Assembly: GCF_011617465.1 (NCBI RefSeq)
Contig: NZ_CP050153.1
Coordinates: 3,100,001 to 3,164,000, forward strand
Reading direction: 5' to 3'
Origin: Brevibacterium pigmentatum
Lineage (GTDB): Bacteria > Actinomycetota > Actinomycetes > Actinomycetales > Brevibacteriaceae
Length of the DNA stretch: 64,000 nucleotides
A model generated the notes under the pieces. The model saw nothing but the letters and a program-made list of their open reading frames with translations. It did not search any database and was not told the DNA's origin. Positions 16,466 to 25,514 of this stretch are shown here, piece by piece. Positions within the stretch are counted from its first letter, which is position 1; each line of letters starts with the position of its first letter. The position numbers were made by a program, and so were the translations under genes.

Positions 16466-17700
16466 GTATGGATATCAGGCAGGAGCGGTTCTCGACCGAA
16501 CGGTCCGCGGAGTTCGGCGCCGCGTGGCTGGCTGCGGTCGAGGCCGATCTCGACCATGCACTGGATTTTCGCCGCCGCATTCACTCCTGCCCCGACCTCG
16601 GTGGTCAGGAGCAAGCGACGGCCGGGGTCATCGAGGCCGAGCTCTCCCCCTTAATGGCCCTGGACGCGATCGCGGGAACCGGTCGCATCGGCCGCGTCGG
16701 ACCCGCGGATGGTCCCGCCGTGGGCATCCGTGCCGAGCTCGATGCACTGCCCGGTGAGGAAGCGACCGGAGCGGACTTCGCCTCGACGAACGGAGCGATG
16801 CACGCGTGCGGGCATGACGTGCATATCGCCGCGCTCGTCGCCGTCATTCGGGCCATCCCTGAGCTCGGTGAACGCACCGGCCAAGCGCTGCCGACGGCCC
16901 TGGCTGCGGTCTTCCAACCTCGCGAGGAGTCCTACCCCTCCGGTGCTCTCGACATCGTTTCGGAAAAGGGGCTAGAAACCGCTTCGATCGCCAGAATGAT
17001 CGGCGTCCACAATCACCCAGGGGTGCCCTTGGGTCAGGTGGCGATCGGTGAGGGCTATATCAATGCGGCGGCGGACGAAGTCCACATCACCGTGCACGGT
17101 CGCGGCGGTCACGGGGCCTATCCGCACAATGCCTCCGACCCGGTGGCGGCGGTTGCGAACGTCGCGCTGTCGCTGCCCGAGATCGTCCGCAGGACCATCG
17201 GGCCGATGTCGGCGGCCGTGGTCAGTGTCGGGACGATGAGCGTCGGTGATGGGGCGGCGAACGTGCTGCCCCGCAACGGAGGCATCCGCGCCACCGTGAG
17301 GACCACCTCGGCGCAGGAGAGGACGGACATTCAGGCGGCGATCGGAACCATGGCCACGCGGATCGCGCAAGCCTACGGCCTCGAGGCCGATGTGACGATC
17401 GTCGATGGGGAACCGGTGCTCATCAACGACTCTGACCTGGCACGACGTTTCACCGCACGGGCTCAGGCCCTCGGTACGACCGTGGCGTCACCGATGCGGT
17501 CGCTGGGCGCCGATGACTTCTCGTTCTTCTCCGAGACCGTCCCCTCGGCTATGAGCTTCGTCGGCACCGGTCAGCCGCAGGCTTCTCTCCACAACGCGGG
17601 GTATCTGCCGCCTGAGCGGTCGGTGCTCGACGTGGCGCGGGCGATGATCGCCGGTTACCTGGCCGGAGCCGAGTCGCTCCTCGGTACGGCGTTCGAGTAG
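16462..17700 (+). CDS. M20 family amidohydrolase/peptidase
   Basis: A 412-residue metallohydrolase of the M20D group (IAA-amino acid or hippurate hydrolase-like). AELDALPGEE and the metal motif MHACGHDVHI are present, then EESYPSGA, the VHNHPGVPLG dimer-domain entry and the final metal histidine near SLHNAGYLPPE. It starts at a GTG overlapping the upstream stop by 4 nt. It ends the operon with the GS-like and amidohydrolase genes and could release the amine or acid from an amide intermediate. Confidence 0.88.
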   Translation: MSMDIRQERFSTERSAEFGAAWLAAVEADLDHALDFRRRIHSCPDLGGQEQATAGVIEAELSPLMALDAIAGTGRIGRVGPADGPAVGIRAELDALPGEEATGADFASTNGAMHACGHDVHIAALVAVIRAIPELGERTGQALPTALAAVFQPREESYPSGALDIVSEKGLETASIARMIGVHNHPGVPLGQVAIGEGYINAAADEVHITVHGRGGHGAYPHNASDPVAAVANVALSLPEIVRRTIGPMSAAVVSVGTMSVGDGAANVLPRNGGIRATVRTTSAQERTDIQAAIGTMATRIAQAYGLEADVTIVDGEPVLINDSDLARRFTARAQALGTTVASPMRSLGADDFSFFSETVPSAMSFVGTGQPQASLHNAGYLPPERSVLDVARAMIAGYLAGAESLLGTAFE

Positions 17701-17950
17701 GAGTCGCGCACACAGCGTGCAACACGACCCCACCCTCGCGCGAGCAGCCAAAGTTCCGAGAACGCCTTTGGCAACCTGCTCCGCTGCCACGCAGTTTCTT
17801 GAGCTGAGTGGAGAGCATCTGGCGAGCACGGTCGGGTCGAGTTGGACCACCTCGGGGGATTGAGTACCCTGGAAACACAGTGACGATCGGGACGACCCGT
17901 TCGCTTCGCACCACGATGAGGACGGCCTCAGAGAACTGGAACAGACCGTC
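17701..17950. other. intergenic region before the antiporter gene
   Basis: No gene is seen here. It contains one copy of the recurring 9-mer as CCACCTCGG (17847-17855). No clear terminator for the M20 gene or promoter for the antiporter could be recognised. Confidence 0.4.
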
Positions 17951-19180
17951 ATGACCGCCGCACCGCGTAGCATCATCACCCTCACCGCGATCATCCGCCT
18001 CCTCCTCGGCTGGGGAACTTACTTCGCACTCCTCGTAGCAGGTCACCTGCTCGCACCGCCTGTGCCCGCACCGCTGCTTGTGACTGCACTTCTCGTCATC
18101 ATCGCGGTTATTCTCATCTGCGCCTTCGGAGTCGTCACCGAAGCCGAACACTTAGCGAACCGTCTCGGCGATCCCTACGGCTCACTCGTGCTCACGATCT
18201 CGATCTGCCTCATCGAGGTCATCCTCATCGCCGCGGTCCTGCTCGGCCCCGGCGATCACGCGACGATCGCCCGCGATTCGGTGATGGCGGTGTCGATGAT
18301 CATCCTCAACGCCGTCATCGGCCTGTGCCTGATGGTCGGCGGACTGCGCCACGGCGCACTCACCCACAATCGCACGGGCGTCTCGAACTACCTGGTCATG
18401 ATCGTCGTCTTCGCCGCTCTCGCCTTCGCCGTGCCCGCCCTCATCGGCGCCCCCGACGGCGCCTACGAGATCTGGCAGGAGATCCCGATCATCGTCGTCA
18501 CCGTCGGCGCCTACGCCTTCTTCCTCTATCGGCAGATGGGGCCCCAGGCCAACGAATTCACCGAGGTGGCCCCTGTCGGTGCGGTCTCCGTTGACGCCTC
18601 ATCGACTGTCGGAACGACGCACCCCTCACCCGCCGAGGCGGCCCACCAGGCCGAATCGCGCCGGCCCGAGGCGGCCGGCCAGGTTGAGAGCGAACCTCAG
18701 GGAATCGTCGAGATCCTCTCGACCCATCGAGTGGAGATCATCCTTCGGCTGGTCCTCCTCGTCGCCACGGTGCTGCCGATCGTCCTGCTCTCCCACGATA
18801 TGGCCACGCTTCTCGATGACGGCCTAGGCCGCCTCGGTGCTCCGGTGGCGTTGTCCGGAGTCGTCATTGCGATGATCGTGTTCCTGCCCGAGACGCTCAC
18901 CTCGCTGCGTGCGGCGTGGAACGGGGAGATCCAGCGCGTGAGCAACCTCTGCCACGGCGCACAGGTATCGACGGTGGGACTGACGATTCCGACCGTGCTG
19001 GTCATCGGCATGCTCACCGATCAGCGGATCGTACTCGCCGAGTCGCCGATCAACCTCGCACTCCTGGCGATCACGCTCCTGGTCTCCGTCATCGGATTCG
19101 CCGGCAAAAAGGTCACCGCCGTCCAGGGGGCCGCTCACATCATCATCTTCGTCATGTTCGGTCTCGCACTCTTCGCGTGA
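17951..19180 (+). CDS. calcium/cation:proton antiporter (ChaA-like)
   Basis: A 409-residue membrane protein of the CaCA superfamily. Two homologous halves each carry the acidic alpha-repeat: GVVTEAEHLANRLGDPYGSL and, in the second half, FLPETLTSLRAAWNGEIQR. A hydrophilic loop of about 60 residues separates the halves, as in ChaA. It exchanges Ca2+ (or Na+/K+) for protons across the membrane. A direct repeat and stem-loop follow it. Confidence 0.88.
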   Translation: MTAAPRSIITLTAIIRLLLGWGTYFALLVAGHLLAPPVPAPLLVTALLVIIAVILICAFGVVTEAEHLANRLGDPYGSLVLTISICLIEVILIAAVLLGPGDHATIARDSVMAVSMIILNAVIGLCLMVGGLRHGALTHNRTGVSNYLVMIVVFAALAFAVPALIGAPDGAYEIWQEIPIIVVTVGAYAFFLYRQMGPQANEFTEVAPVGAVSVDASSTVGTTHPSPAEAAHQAESRRPEAAGQVESEPQGIVEILSTHRVEIILRLVLLVATVLPIVLLSHDMATLLDDGLGRLGAPVALSGVVIAMIVFLPETLTSLRAAWNGEIQRVSNLCHGAQVSTVGLTIPTVLVIGMLTDQRIVLAESPINLALLAITLLVSVIGFAGKKVTAVQGAAHIIIFVMFGLALFA

Positions 19181-19186
19181 GCTGCC

Positions 19187-19256
19187 GGCACGACGCCGGA
19201 GATGGCAAGCACGACGTCAAAGAGAGCCCGCACGACGCCGGGACGGCAAGCGCGGG
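19187..19256 (+). repeat. two-copy direct repeat with stem-loop after antiporter
   Basis: GCACGACGCCGG is repeated at 19187 and 19229, each time followed by a GGCAAGC word. The second copy is enclosed by GCCCGC (19225) and GCGGGC (19251), which could form a terminator stem for the antiporter gene. Confidence 0.5.
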
Positions 19257-19332
19257 CAGCGAATTCTCACGGGTAGGCTGAAATCCGAACGTTCAATCAG
19301 CCTCCGGCTATGCCCTGTACTAAGGAGAATCC

Positions 19333-19782
19333 ATGGACCACGACGCTTCCTCGCAGGCCTCTGCGCCACTGCCCGACGTCTCGCCCGAAGGTTCGAGCCG
19401 GTTCGTCGCGGCCACCGGACTCGTCGTCGATGAGGTCAGCGCCACCTCGGTGCGGGCACACGCCGACCTGAACGAGAACCATCACACTCCGTGGGGCGTC
19501 GTCCACGGCGGCGTGTACGCCACCATCGTCGAAAGCGCCGGCAGCATCGGGGCCAGCACGGCGGTGGCCGATCGCGGCGAGTTCGCCGTCGGCGTCCACA
19601 ACGCCACCGACTTCCTGCGCCCGACCTCGGCCGCACGAGTCACGGTCACCGCCGAGGCGCTCCACCAGGGTCGCAGCCAGCAGCTGTGGGACGTCGTCAT
19701 CACCGACTCGGCGACGCAGAAGGTGCTCGCCCGCGGTCAGCTGCGGCTCCAGAACGTCCCGCTTCCCACAGACGCGCAATAG
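19333..19782 (+). CDS. PaaI family hotdog thioesterase
   Basis: A 149-residue single hotdog domain. The motif NHHTPWGVVHGGVYATIVE contains the catalytic HGG region typical of PaaI/YdiI thioesterases, which hydrolyse aryl or acyl-CoA. AAGGAG lies 6 nt before the ATG. It is convergent with an acyl-CoA synthetase gene 18 nt away. A GAACGTTC palindrome near 19288 may be regulatory. Confidence 0.88.
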   Translation: MDHDASSQASAPLPDVSPEGSSRFVAATGLVVDEVSATSVRAHADLNENHHTPWGVVHGGVYATIVESAGSIGASTAVADRGEFAVGVHNATDFLRPTSAARVTVTAEALHQGRSQQLWDVVITDSATQKVLARGQLRLQNVPLPTDAQ

Positions 19783-19800
19783 AGGCGAGAGTGGAAGGCC

Positions 19801-21402
19801 TCAGTTCCCGGCCATGTCCCGCAGGGCGTTCTTGCGGATCTTGCCGGTCGACGTCGTCGGCAGCTCTTCGACGAATTCGACTCCGGCCGGTGCCTTGTAG
19901 GAGGCGATGCGGGTCTTGACGAACGCGATGAGGTCGGCTTCGGCCACCTCGGTGCCGGGCCCCAGAACAACGTAGGCCAACGGTCGCTGTCCCCACTTCT
20001 CGTCGGGCATTCCGACCACGGCCGCCTCGGCGACGGATTCGTGGGCGACGATGGCCTGCTCGACCTCGATGGTGGAGATGTTCTCGCCGCCGGAGATGAC
20101 GATGTCTTTGGCACGGTCGAGGATCTGGACGTACCCGTCCTCGTGCATCACGGCGAGGTCGCCGGTGTGGAACCAGCCGCCGCGGAATGCCTCGGCGGTG
20201 GCTTCGGGAGCGTTGAGGTAGCCCTTCATGACGTTGTTGCCGCGCATGACGATCTCGCCCATCGTCACCCCATCGCGGGGCACGTCGGTGAGCACATCAT
20301 CGGCGCGCAGTTCGACCACGCGCATGCGTTCGGCGCTGATCATGCCGATCCCCTGCCGGGATTTCAGCTTCGCGCGCTCCTCCACCGGCAGGCCGGTCCA
20401 TTCGGGCTGCGGTTCGCATGAGGAGTACGGGCCATAGGATTCGGTGAGTCCGTAGACGTGGATGACCTCGATGCCGAGCCCCTCGAGCAGGGCGATCGTC
20501 GTCGGCGACGGCGGGGCGCCGGCCGTGGTGATCGACAGCGAACCGCCCAGGTCGTGGGCCTCCTTGGCCCCGGCGATGGTGTTGAGCACGACGGGGGCAC
20601 CGGCCATGCGGGTGACCTTCTCCTCGTCGATGAGTCGCCACGCCTCGGGTCCGCGCACGGCGCGGATGCATACGTGCGTGCCCGACACCGCGGTCAGCGC
20701 CCAGGTCGTGCACCAGCCGTTGCAGTGGAACATCGGCAGCGTCCACAGGTATCGAGTCAGCGCCGCAAAATCCTGCGTGACGACCTCGCCGAGCGAGTTC
20801 AGATACGCCCCGCGGTGGGTGTACATGACGCCCTTCGGCCGCCCCGTCGTGCCCGAGGTGTAGTTGACGGTGATCGTCGCGGTCTCGTCCTCGACTTCGT
20901 AAGCCCGGGGTGTTTCCGGCGCCGAGGCGGTCCAGTCGGCATACGCTTCCACGTTGAGATCCGTCGCGGTGACCTTGCCAGGGGTTCCGTCTTCGTCGGG
21001 GTGGACGACGATGGTTTCGACCGCGTTCGCGGCTCCGGCGTCGATGACCGGCTGGAGGAGTCCGGCATCGCCGAAGAGGAACTTCACCTCGCTGTGGCCG
21101 AGGATGTACTCGACCTCAGGCGGGGCCAGTCGGGTGTTGAGCATGACGAGCACACCGCCGGCCAACGGTACCGCGTAGTGGGCGATGAGCGCCTCGGCGC
21201 TGTTGGGGGCGAGCACCGCAACCGTGTCCCCGGCTTTGAGTCCGCGCTTGACCAGCCCTTCGGCGAGGTTCTGCACGGTCTCGGCCATCTGCCGATAAGT
21301 GAAGCGACGTGGCCCGTCGACGATCGCTTCCCGGTCGGGGTGAGCCTCGAGCGAACGCTCGAGGAAGCGCAGCGGAGTCAGGGCGGTATCGAGTCCGGAC
21401 AT
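19801..21402 (-). CDS. AMP-dependent acyl-CoA synthetase
   Basis: A 533-residue ANL-superfamily acyl-CoA ligase. The P-loop-like motif [19 protein letters not shown], the GLTESYG motif, the hinge YVQILDRAKDIVISGGENIS and the catalytic lysine near TSTGKIRKNALR are all present. It activates a fatty or aromatic acid with ATP and CoA. A GAGGAG site precedes the ATG. Its chain-length preference is not readable; the nearby thioesterase and hydratases suggest fatty acid or phenyl-acid use. Confidence 0.92.
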   Translation of the reverse strand: MSGLDTALTPLRFLERSLEAHPDREAIVDGPRRFTYRQMAETVQNLAEGLVKRGLKAGDTVAVLAPNSAEALIAHYAVPLAGGVLVMLNTRLAPPEVEYILGHSEVKFLFGDAGLLQPVIDAGAANAVETIVVHPDEDGTPGKVTATDLNVEAYADWTASAPETPRAYEVEDETATITVNYTSGTTGRPKGVMYTHRGAYLNSLGEVVTQDFAALTRYLWTLPMFHCNGWCTTWALTAVSGTHVCIRAVRGPEAWRLIDEEKVTRMAGAPVVLNTIAGAKEAHDLGGSLSITTAGAPPSPTTIALLEGLGIEVIHVYGLTESYGPYSSCEPQPEWTGLPVEERAKLKSRQGIGMISAERMRVVELRADDVLTDVPRDGVTMGEIVMRGNNVMKGYLNAPEATAEAFRGGWFHTGDLAVMHEDGYVQILDRAKDIVISGGENISTIEVEQAIVAHESVAEAAVVGMPDEKWGQRPLAYVVLGPGTEVAEADLIAFVKTRIASYKAPAGVEFVEELPTTSTGKIRKNALRDMAGN

Positions 21403-21542
21403 AGGGATTCTCCTCTTCGTCGGTGGAGTGTTCTCACCTGCCGCAGGCTTGGCGCCGGCGAAGGCGTGGGGTGAGCCTGTTCGACCTCCAGACTACCGAG
21501 GCGGTGACCTCCACCACACACCACCCCCGAGCTCCACCTCCG

Positions 21543-21598
21543 CCGAGGTGGTCCCGTCGAGGTGGTCCCGCCGAGGTGGTGCTGCCGAGGTGGTCGGC
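21543..21598. repeat. four-copy 14-bp tandem repeat (CCGAGGTGG core)
   Basis: Four units of 14 bp start at 21543, 21557, 21571 and 21585. The first is CCGAGGTGGTCCCG; the second differs by one base, the last two only in the final bases. It is intergenic, between the divergently placed acyl-CoA synthetase start and the HNH lipoprotein end. A further CCGAGGCGG is at 21496. Confidence 0.9.
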
Positions 21599-21602
21599 GG
21601 TT

Positions 21603-22727
21603 CTATTCGCAGGCGACTCCGTCACCATCGCGGTCGAGGTGCGAACCGTATCCGGGGTCTCCGCGGTGGACGGGTGCGGCGCCGGCTTCGCGGGCGGCTG
21701 TGCAGTTCTCGAAGACGGTCGACGCGTCCGAGGAGCCACTGGACGACGATCCGGCTGACGACCCGCCTGCTGAACCGCTCGACGACGAGCCTGAGCCCGA
21801 TGAACTCGATGATCCCGAGCTCGAGGACTTCTGCTTCGCCGGGCGGGTCTCTTCCTTCGTGGTGACGTTGTCACCGTCGCCGGGGCCGGGCCAGTCGGCA
21901 TCGTCGGTGAAGGCGGGCTGGTCATCGCACGTATCGAGGACGCGCTGCATCGCGGACTTCTCCGGCGGGACCACCCACAGCTCGTACTTGTGTTTGACGG
22001 CGATCTGGCGGGCGACGTATTCGCAGCGGTAGGACCTGTGCGGCGGCAACCAGGTCGCGGCATCGCCGTCGCCCTTCTGCCGGTTGAGGCTCGAGCTCAC
22101 GGCGAGCAGGTTGAGTGGGTCGTTGCCGAACTCCTTCAAGGTCTCTTCGTCGAATTTCGCCGCACCTGTCTGCCACGCGTTCGAGCGGGCGACGACGTGG
22201 TCGATGTCGACGGCATTCGAGCTGCGGTCGAAGTCGTAGGTCTCACCGGCGTAGGGGTCAGCCAGCGTTCCGGCCAGCACGACGCATCCGCGGGTGCCCG
22301 CCTTGAGCGTGATGTCCGTGAGGTCGCGGCGGAGCACATCATTGCGGGTATCGCAGCCGTTGTGGTCGGTGTCCGACCGCCATTTGAACAGGTCACCGTC
22401 GTAGCCGGTTTTCGGCGCCCGGCCCTTGACAGCGAGTTCGTCCAACATCGCCGAGGCGGTGCCCGGGTTCGCGGCTCCTGCCTGGCCTTCGTCTCCCCCA
22501 TCCTCGCCGTTGGTGTCGGTCGGGGCTGAGGTGGATGTTTCGTCGCTCGACTGCCAGGTGTCCTGAGTCGGGGTGGGGTCGGCCGTGCTGGAGGCCGCAG
22601 AGTCGACGGTCGGCTCGGCCGCCTCGGCGCATCCGGTGAGGAGACCGAGGGCGACGACTGCGGCGAGCGCCGGCAGGAGACGCGATGTGGCTGCCCGGTT
22701 CAGGGCGCGTTTCGGGGAAGTGGGCAT
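21603..22727 (-). CDS. secreted HNH nuclease lipoprotein with excalibur domain
   Basis: A 374-residue exported protein. A signal peptide ends in the lipobox LLTGC (residues about 29-33), followed by a low-complexity Thr/Ser/Asp linker. A DUF1524/HNH endonuclease domain (VDIDHVVARSNAWQTG, then NDPLNLLAVSSSLNRQKGD) occupies the middle. A serine-glycine linker leads to a C-terminal excalibur calcium-binding motif (DRDGDGVACE). It should act on nucleic acid outside the cell, perhaps for nutrient use or competition. The HNH histidine and asparagine are kept, so it is probably active. Confidence 0.88.
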   Translation of the reverse strand: MPTSPKRALNRAATSRLLPALAAVVALGLLTGCAEAAEPTVDSAASSTADPTPTQDTWQSSDETSTSAPTDTNGEDGGDEGQAGAANPGTASAMLDELAVKGRAPKTGYDGDLFKWRSDTDHNGCDTRNDVLRRDLTDITLKAGTRGCVVLAGTLADPYAGETYDFDRSSNAVDIDHVVARSNAWQTGAAKFDEETLKEFGNDPLNLLAVSSSLNRQKGDGDAATWLPPHRSYRCEYVARQIAVKHKYELWVVPPEKSAMQRVLDTCDDQPAFTDDADWPGPGDGDNVTTKEETRPAKQKSSSSGSSSSSGSGSSSSGSAGGSSAGSSSSGSSDASTVFENCTAAREAGAAPVHRGDPGYGSHLDRDGDGVACE

Positions 22728-23021
22728 GTGCAGGGTCTTTCACAGGTGCGTGCTCGGGCCGAGCGAGGTGGTTCAGACGTGGTCGTGGACCGAGGCGACG
22801 AATAGGCCGCTGCTCGATCCACTTCGACCAGTGTAGGTCGAGAGGATCGGGTGCGGTACGGGGCAGGCGACAAAGTGACCCATTCGTTACAGGGTCAGAG
22901 TCCTGCCGTCCGCACACCCTCAGGTGGGCAATGCTCATCAGTCGTCTCTGCCCTGCTCGACCGGGTCCGAAGGTGCATGATGGAAGGACACGATGAGCAG
23001 CCTCGGCGAGGAGGATTTTCG
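22728..23021. other. intergenic region before hypothetical gene
   Basis: About 290 nt between divergent genes. No terminator is expected and no consensus promoter was identified with confidence. It contains a CCGAGGCGA word near 22791 similar to the recurring 9-mer. Confidence 0.35.
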
Positions 23022-23732
23022 ATGCGACACGATGAGGAGCGCCCGCGGACCAGCGATTTCCTGTCCGAGGCAACGGTGCCTGGGCACTGGACGCAGGTGC
23101 TCGGAGGAATGCGGGCGAATGCGTTCACGCGACTGTCCCTGGATGAGGTGCGCGCCGAGGCGGCCCACCTGCTCATCCTCTCCCCCTCCCCCGAGGTGGC
23201 TCGGGCGTGCTTCGGAGAGATGCTCGGTGAGTTCGGGGACTCGGTCGAGGGTGCGGTCTCTGACGCCGGGTCGAAAGAAAACGTGCCGACCCTTGAAGTC
23301 GCCGGGCTCGACGACGTCGTGCCGAGTCACGTCCCCGCGGGGACGTGGGTGTTCCTGCCGCATCGGCAGGATGGCTGGACCGAGCTCGAGGAGGCTTCGG
23401 CACGGCTGCGCAGGGACTTGGTCAAGGAGAACTCGGGGCGAGCGGCCGCCGACAAGCTCGTCCTCATCGAGTACGGGATCAACCTCTGGCTGTGGGCCGA
23501 ACCACCGTCGAGCGGCGGCGACCCCGTCTGCCACGCAGGCGAGCTCATCAGCTGGGAAAGCGCTTGGGCGCTGGAATCTGGTGGTGGCGATCGTACCGTC
23601 GCCGATGCTGGGAGCGACGTGGCCGACGGCGCGGTCGACTCTTCGGGAACCCGGCCGCCGACCGCATCAGCGCGCCCGCCGATCTACTTCGGCCTCCCAC
23701 CTTTCCTGCGCAAGCGCCGGTGGGACAGCTGA
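23022..23732 (+). CDS. hypothetical protein
   Basis: A 236-residue cytosolic-type protein that I do not recognise. The GAGGAGG site 8 nt before the ATG at 23022 fixes the start. It is acidic in the N-terminal half, has no signal peptide or membrane segment, and ends in a Pro-rich stretch (PPIYFGLPPFLRKRRW). Codon use is like its neighbours, so it is probably a real gene. It is followed by a long inverted repeat. Confidence 0.65.
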   Translation: MRHDEERPRTSDFLSEATVPGHWTQVLGGMRANAFTRLSLDEVRAEAAHLLILSPSPEVARACFGEMLGEFGDSVEGAVSDAGSKENVPTLEVAGLDDVVPSHVPAGTWVFLPHRQDGWTELEEASARLRRDLVKENSGRAAADKLVLIEYGINLWLWAEPPSSGGDPVCHAGELISWESAWALESGGGDRTVADAGSDVADGAVDSSGTRPPTASARPPIYFGLPPFLRKRRWDS

Positions 23733-23750
23733 GTCCCTGACTCACCCCTG

Positions 23751-23820
23751 CCGACCGCTCAAGCTAGCGTCGAGCGCACACGGTTTACGGCGAGCGCTCG
23801 ACGCTAAAGTAAGCGGTCGG
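23751..23820. repeat. 27-bp imperfect inverted repeat, bidirectional terminator candidate
   Basis: Arms at 23751-23777 and 23794-23820 pair at 22 of 27 positions: CCGACCGCT with AGCGGTCGG, and TAGCGTCGAGCGC with GCGCTCGACGCTA. The loop is 16 nt. It lies between the convergent hypothetical gene and the TauE gene. Confidence 0.8.
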
Positions 23821-23861
23821 CGATGGGCAAATGACTGAGGTGGCACCTGAGCTTCGCTGGC

Positions 23862-24662
23862 TCACGCGACCGCGACGACCACGCCAGCCGCGATGAGCAG
23901 CACGAAGTAGCCCCAGGCGTGGAGGATCTCGGGGATCTTCGGCACTCGGCGGCGCAGGAACACGATGATCGGCAATCCGCCGATGAGCAGCGCCGCGGCC
24001 GCCACCAGGTCGAGCGATCCGACGATGCCCGGGGCGTCGATCGCAGCCGGGGTCAGGATCGTCACGAGCACGGCCGGGCTCATGATCACCAAGGTCAGCG
24101 GGTTGGCCAGGGTCGTGGCCACGGTCATCGTCGCCCCGGATCGGCGCATCATCGGCACCGTCATCACCGACCCGCCGACGCCGAGGAACGACGCCAGACC
24201 ACCGATCGGCACACCCCAGACCGCTGCGATTCCGCGTCCGCCTTCACTGACCTCGCCGGCCTCATCGACAACTGCAGCCTTGCGCCGGAAGAATCCGGGC
24301 CGGGCGAGCAGATCGATGGCCGTGGCCGCGATGTACGCGACGAACCCCCACTGCAGCAGCGCGTCCGGTGCGAATCGTCCTGCGAACGCACCCAATCCCC
24401 CGCCCAGCGCGAGCAGCCCGAGCAACCACCACCGCCCCTTGAGATGGGCGAGCGTGGAGCGTTTCGTCGACACCGTCGCGACGATCGCGTTGACGAGCAT
24501 CACCAGCGCCGAGGTGGCCGCCGCCACCCGCGCCGTGTCATGTCCGAGATCCGCATCGACCAGGGTGATGATCGGGACCGTGACGAAGCCGCCGCCGAAC
24601 CCGAAGAGCACGGTGGTCAGGCCGACGAGGCATCCGATGAGAACGAGCCCGAGGAACTCCAT
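23862..24662 (-). CDS. sulfite exporter TauE/SafE family protein
   Basis: A 266-residue membrane protein with about eight hydrophobic segments and the two family repeats: LFGFGGGFVTVPII near the N-terminus and ASFLGVGGSVMTVPMM in the second half. Members export sulfite or organosulfonates or act in transport of small anions. It starts 12 nt after the thioesterase gene and is likely the last gene of the hydratase-thioesterase operon. Its substrate is unknown. Confidence 0.88.
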   Translation of the reverse strand: MEFLGLVLIGCLVGLTTVLFGFGGGFVTVPIITLVDADLGHDTARVAAATSALVMLVNAIVATVSTKRSTLAHLKGRWWLLGLLALGGGLGAFAGRFAPDALLQWGFVAYIAATAIDLLARPGFFRRKAAVVDEAGEVSEGGRGIAAVWGVPIGGLASFLGVGGSVMTVPMMRRSGATMTVATTLANPLTLVIMSPAVLVTILTPAAIDAPGIVGSLDLVAAAALLIGGLPIIVFLRRRVPKIPEILHAWGYFVLLIAAGVVVAVA

Positions 24663-24674
24663 ACTTTCAGGATC

Positions 24675-25481
24675 TCAGAGTCGGGCGATGAGCAGCGGTT
24701 GGGTCACAGCTCCGACGTAGCCGATCTCATCAGCCAGGTCGCCGTCGGCGACGCCGCGACCGTCGGGGCCGACATGGGTGCGGACATTCATATTCAGCCA
24801 TTCGGACCTCGGTTCCCGTGCGAAGGTCAACGACAGCGACGGAGGGATGAACGTCCACTCGCCAAACGGCAGGGCCGCCGAGACACCGTTGGCCGAATCC
24901 GCCACGATGACGAATCGCTGGATCGGGCTGGTTCGTTCACCCGCGACGAGCGGGATGCGCGGGCGTACCCAGACGTCGGCAGCTCCGAGCTCCTGGAGCC
25001 CGCCGGAGACGAAGCGCCATTCGATGGCACGCCCGTATCCCCAGTCAGGGCTGATGCCGGGGAAGTACTTCTGCTCCTGCGGTTCCGGCACCGCCGAGGT
25101 GTCGAAGGTCGAGGCCACGTCGGCGCTGGATTCGGGTGTCGAGCGCATCCGCCACGCGGTCGCGGTGACGGCAAGACGGTCTTCGGCCCAGAGTTTGGCT
25201 TCGACGAGTTCGATGCGCTTTCCGGGTCGGACGATGGTCGCCTCGGTGCGGATCCGACCCTGCGGGATCGGCCCGAGCATGTCGATGGTCAGCCGGCCGA
25301 TGCTCATCGCCTCGTCTTCGCGGATTTGTTCAACGGCACGGGCGAGCAGTGCCGCGGGCGGCCCTCCGTGCTGCATCCGCTCGTCCCACGGGCTCGTCGT
25401 GGCCCGGGTCGAGTCGAATTCGTTCTCGCCGCGAGGAAGGTAGAAAGCCTCGGGCAGTGGTGTGACCTCGTTGTCTGTCAC
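24675..25481 (-). CDS. TesB-like acyl-CoA thioesterase family protein
   Basis: A 268-residue double-hotdog thioesterase-like protein. QHGGPPAALLARAVE in the first hotdog and the FIPPSLSLTF region of the second match the actinobacterial TesB-like family. GAGGAGG directly precedes the GTG at 25481. It probably hydrolyses acyl-CoA. It lies between an enoyl-CoA hydratase and a TauE gene in one operon. Confidence 0.85.
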   Translation of the reverse strand: MTDNEVTPLPEAFYLPRGENEFDSTRATTSPWDERMQHGGPPAALLARAVEQIREDEAMSIGRLTIDMLGPIPQGRIRTEATIVRPGKRIELVEAKLWAEDRLAVTATAWRMRSTPESSADVASTFDTSAVPEPQEQKYFPGISPDWGYGRAIEWRFVSGGLQELGAADVWVRPRIPLVAGERTSPIQRFVIVADSANGVSAALPFGEWTFIPPSLSLTFAREPRSEWLNMNVRTHVGPDGRGVADGDLADEIGYVGAVTQPLLIARL

Positions 25482-25514
25482 GCGTCCTCCTCAATCGTTC
25501 GTTAAGTACTCAGG

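Noticed and set aside
23919..25505. Plus-strand open frame of 528 codons
   Set aside because: It covers the TauE and thioesterase genes in antisense, with Asp/Arg/Gly shadow composition.
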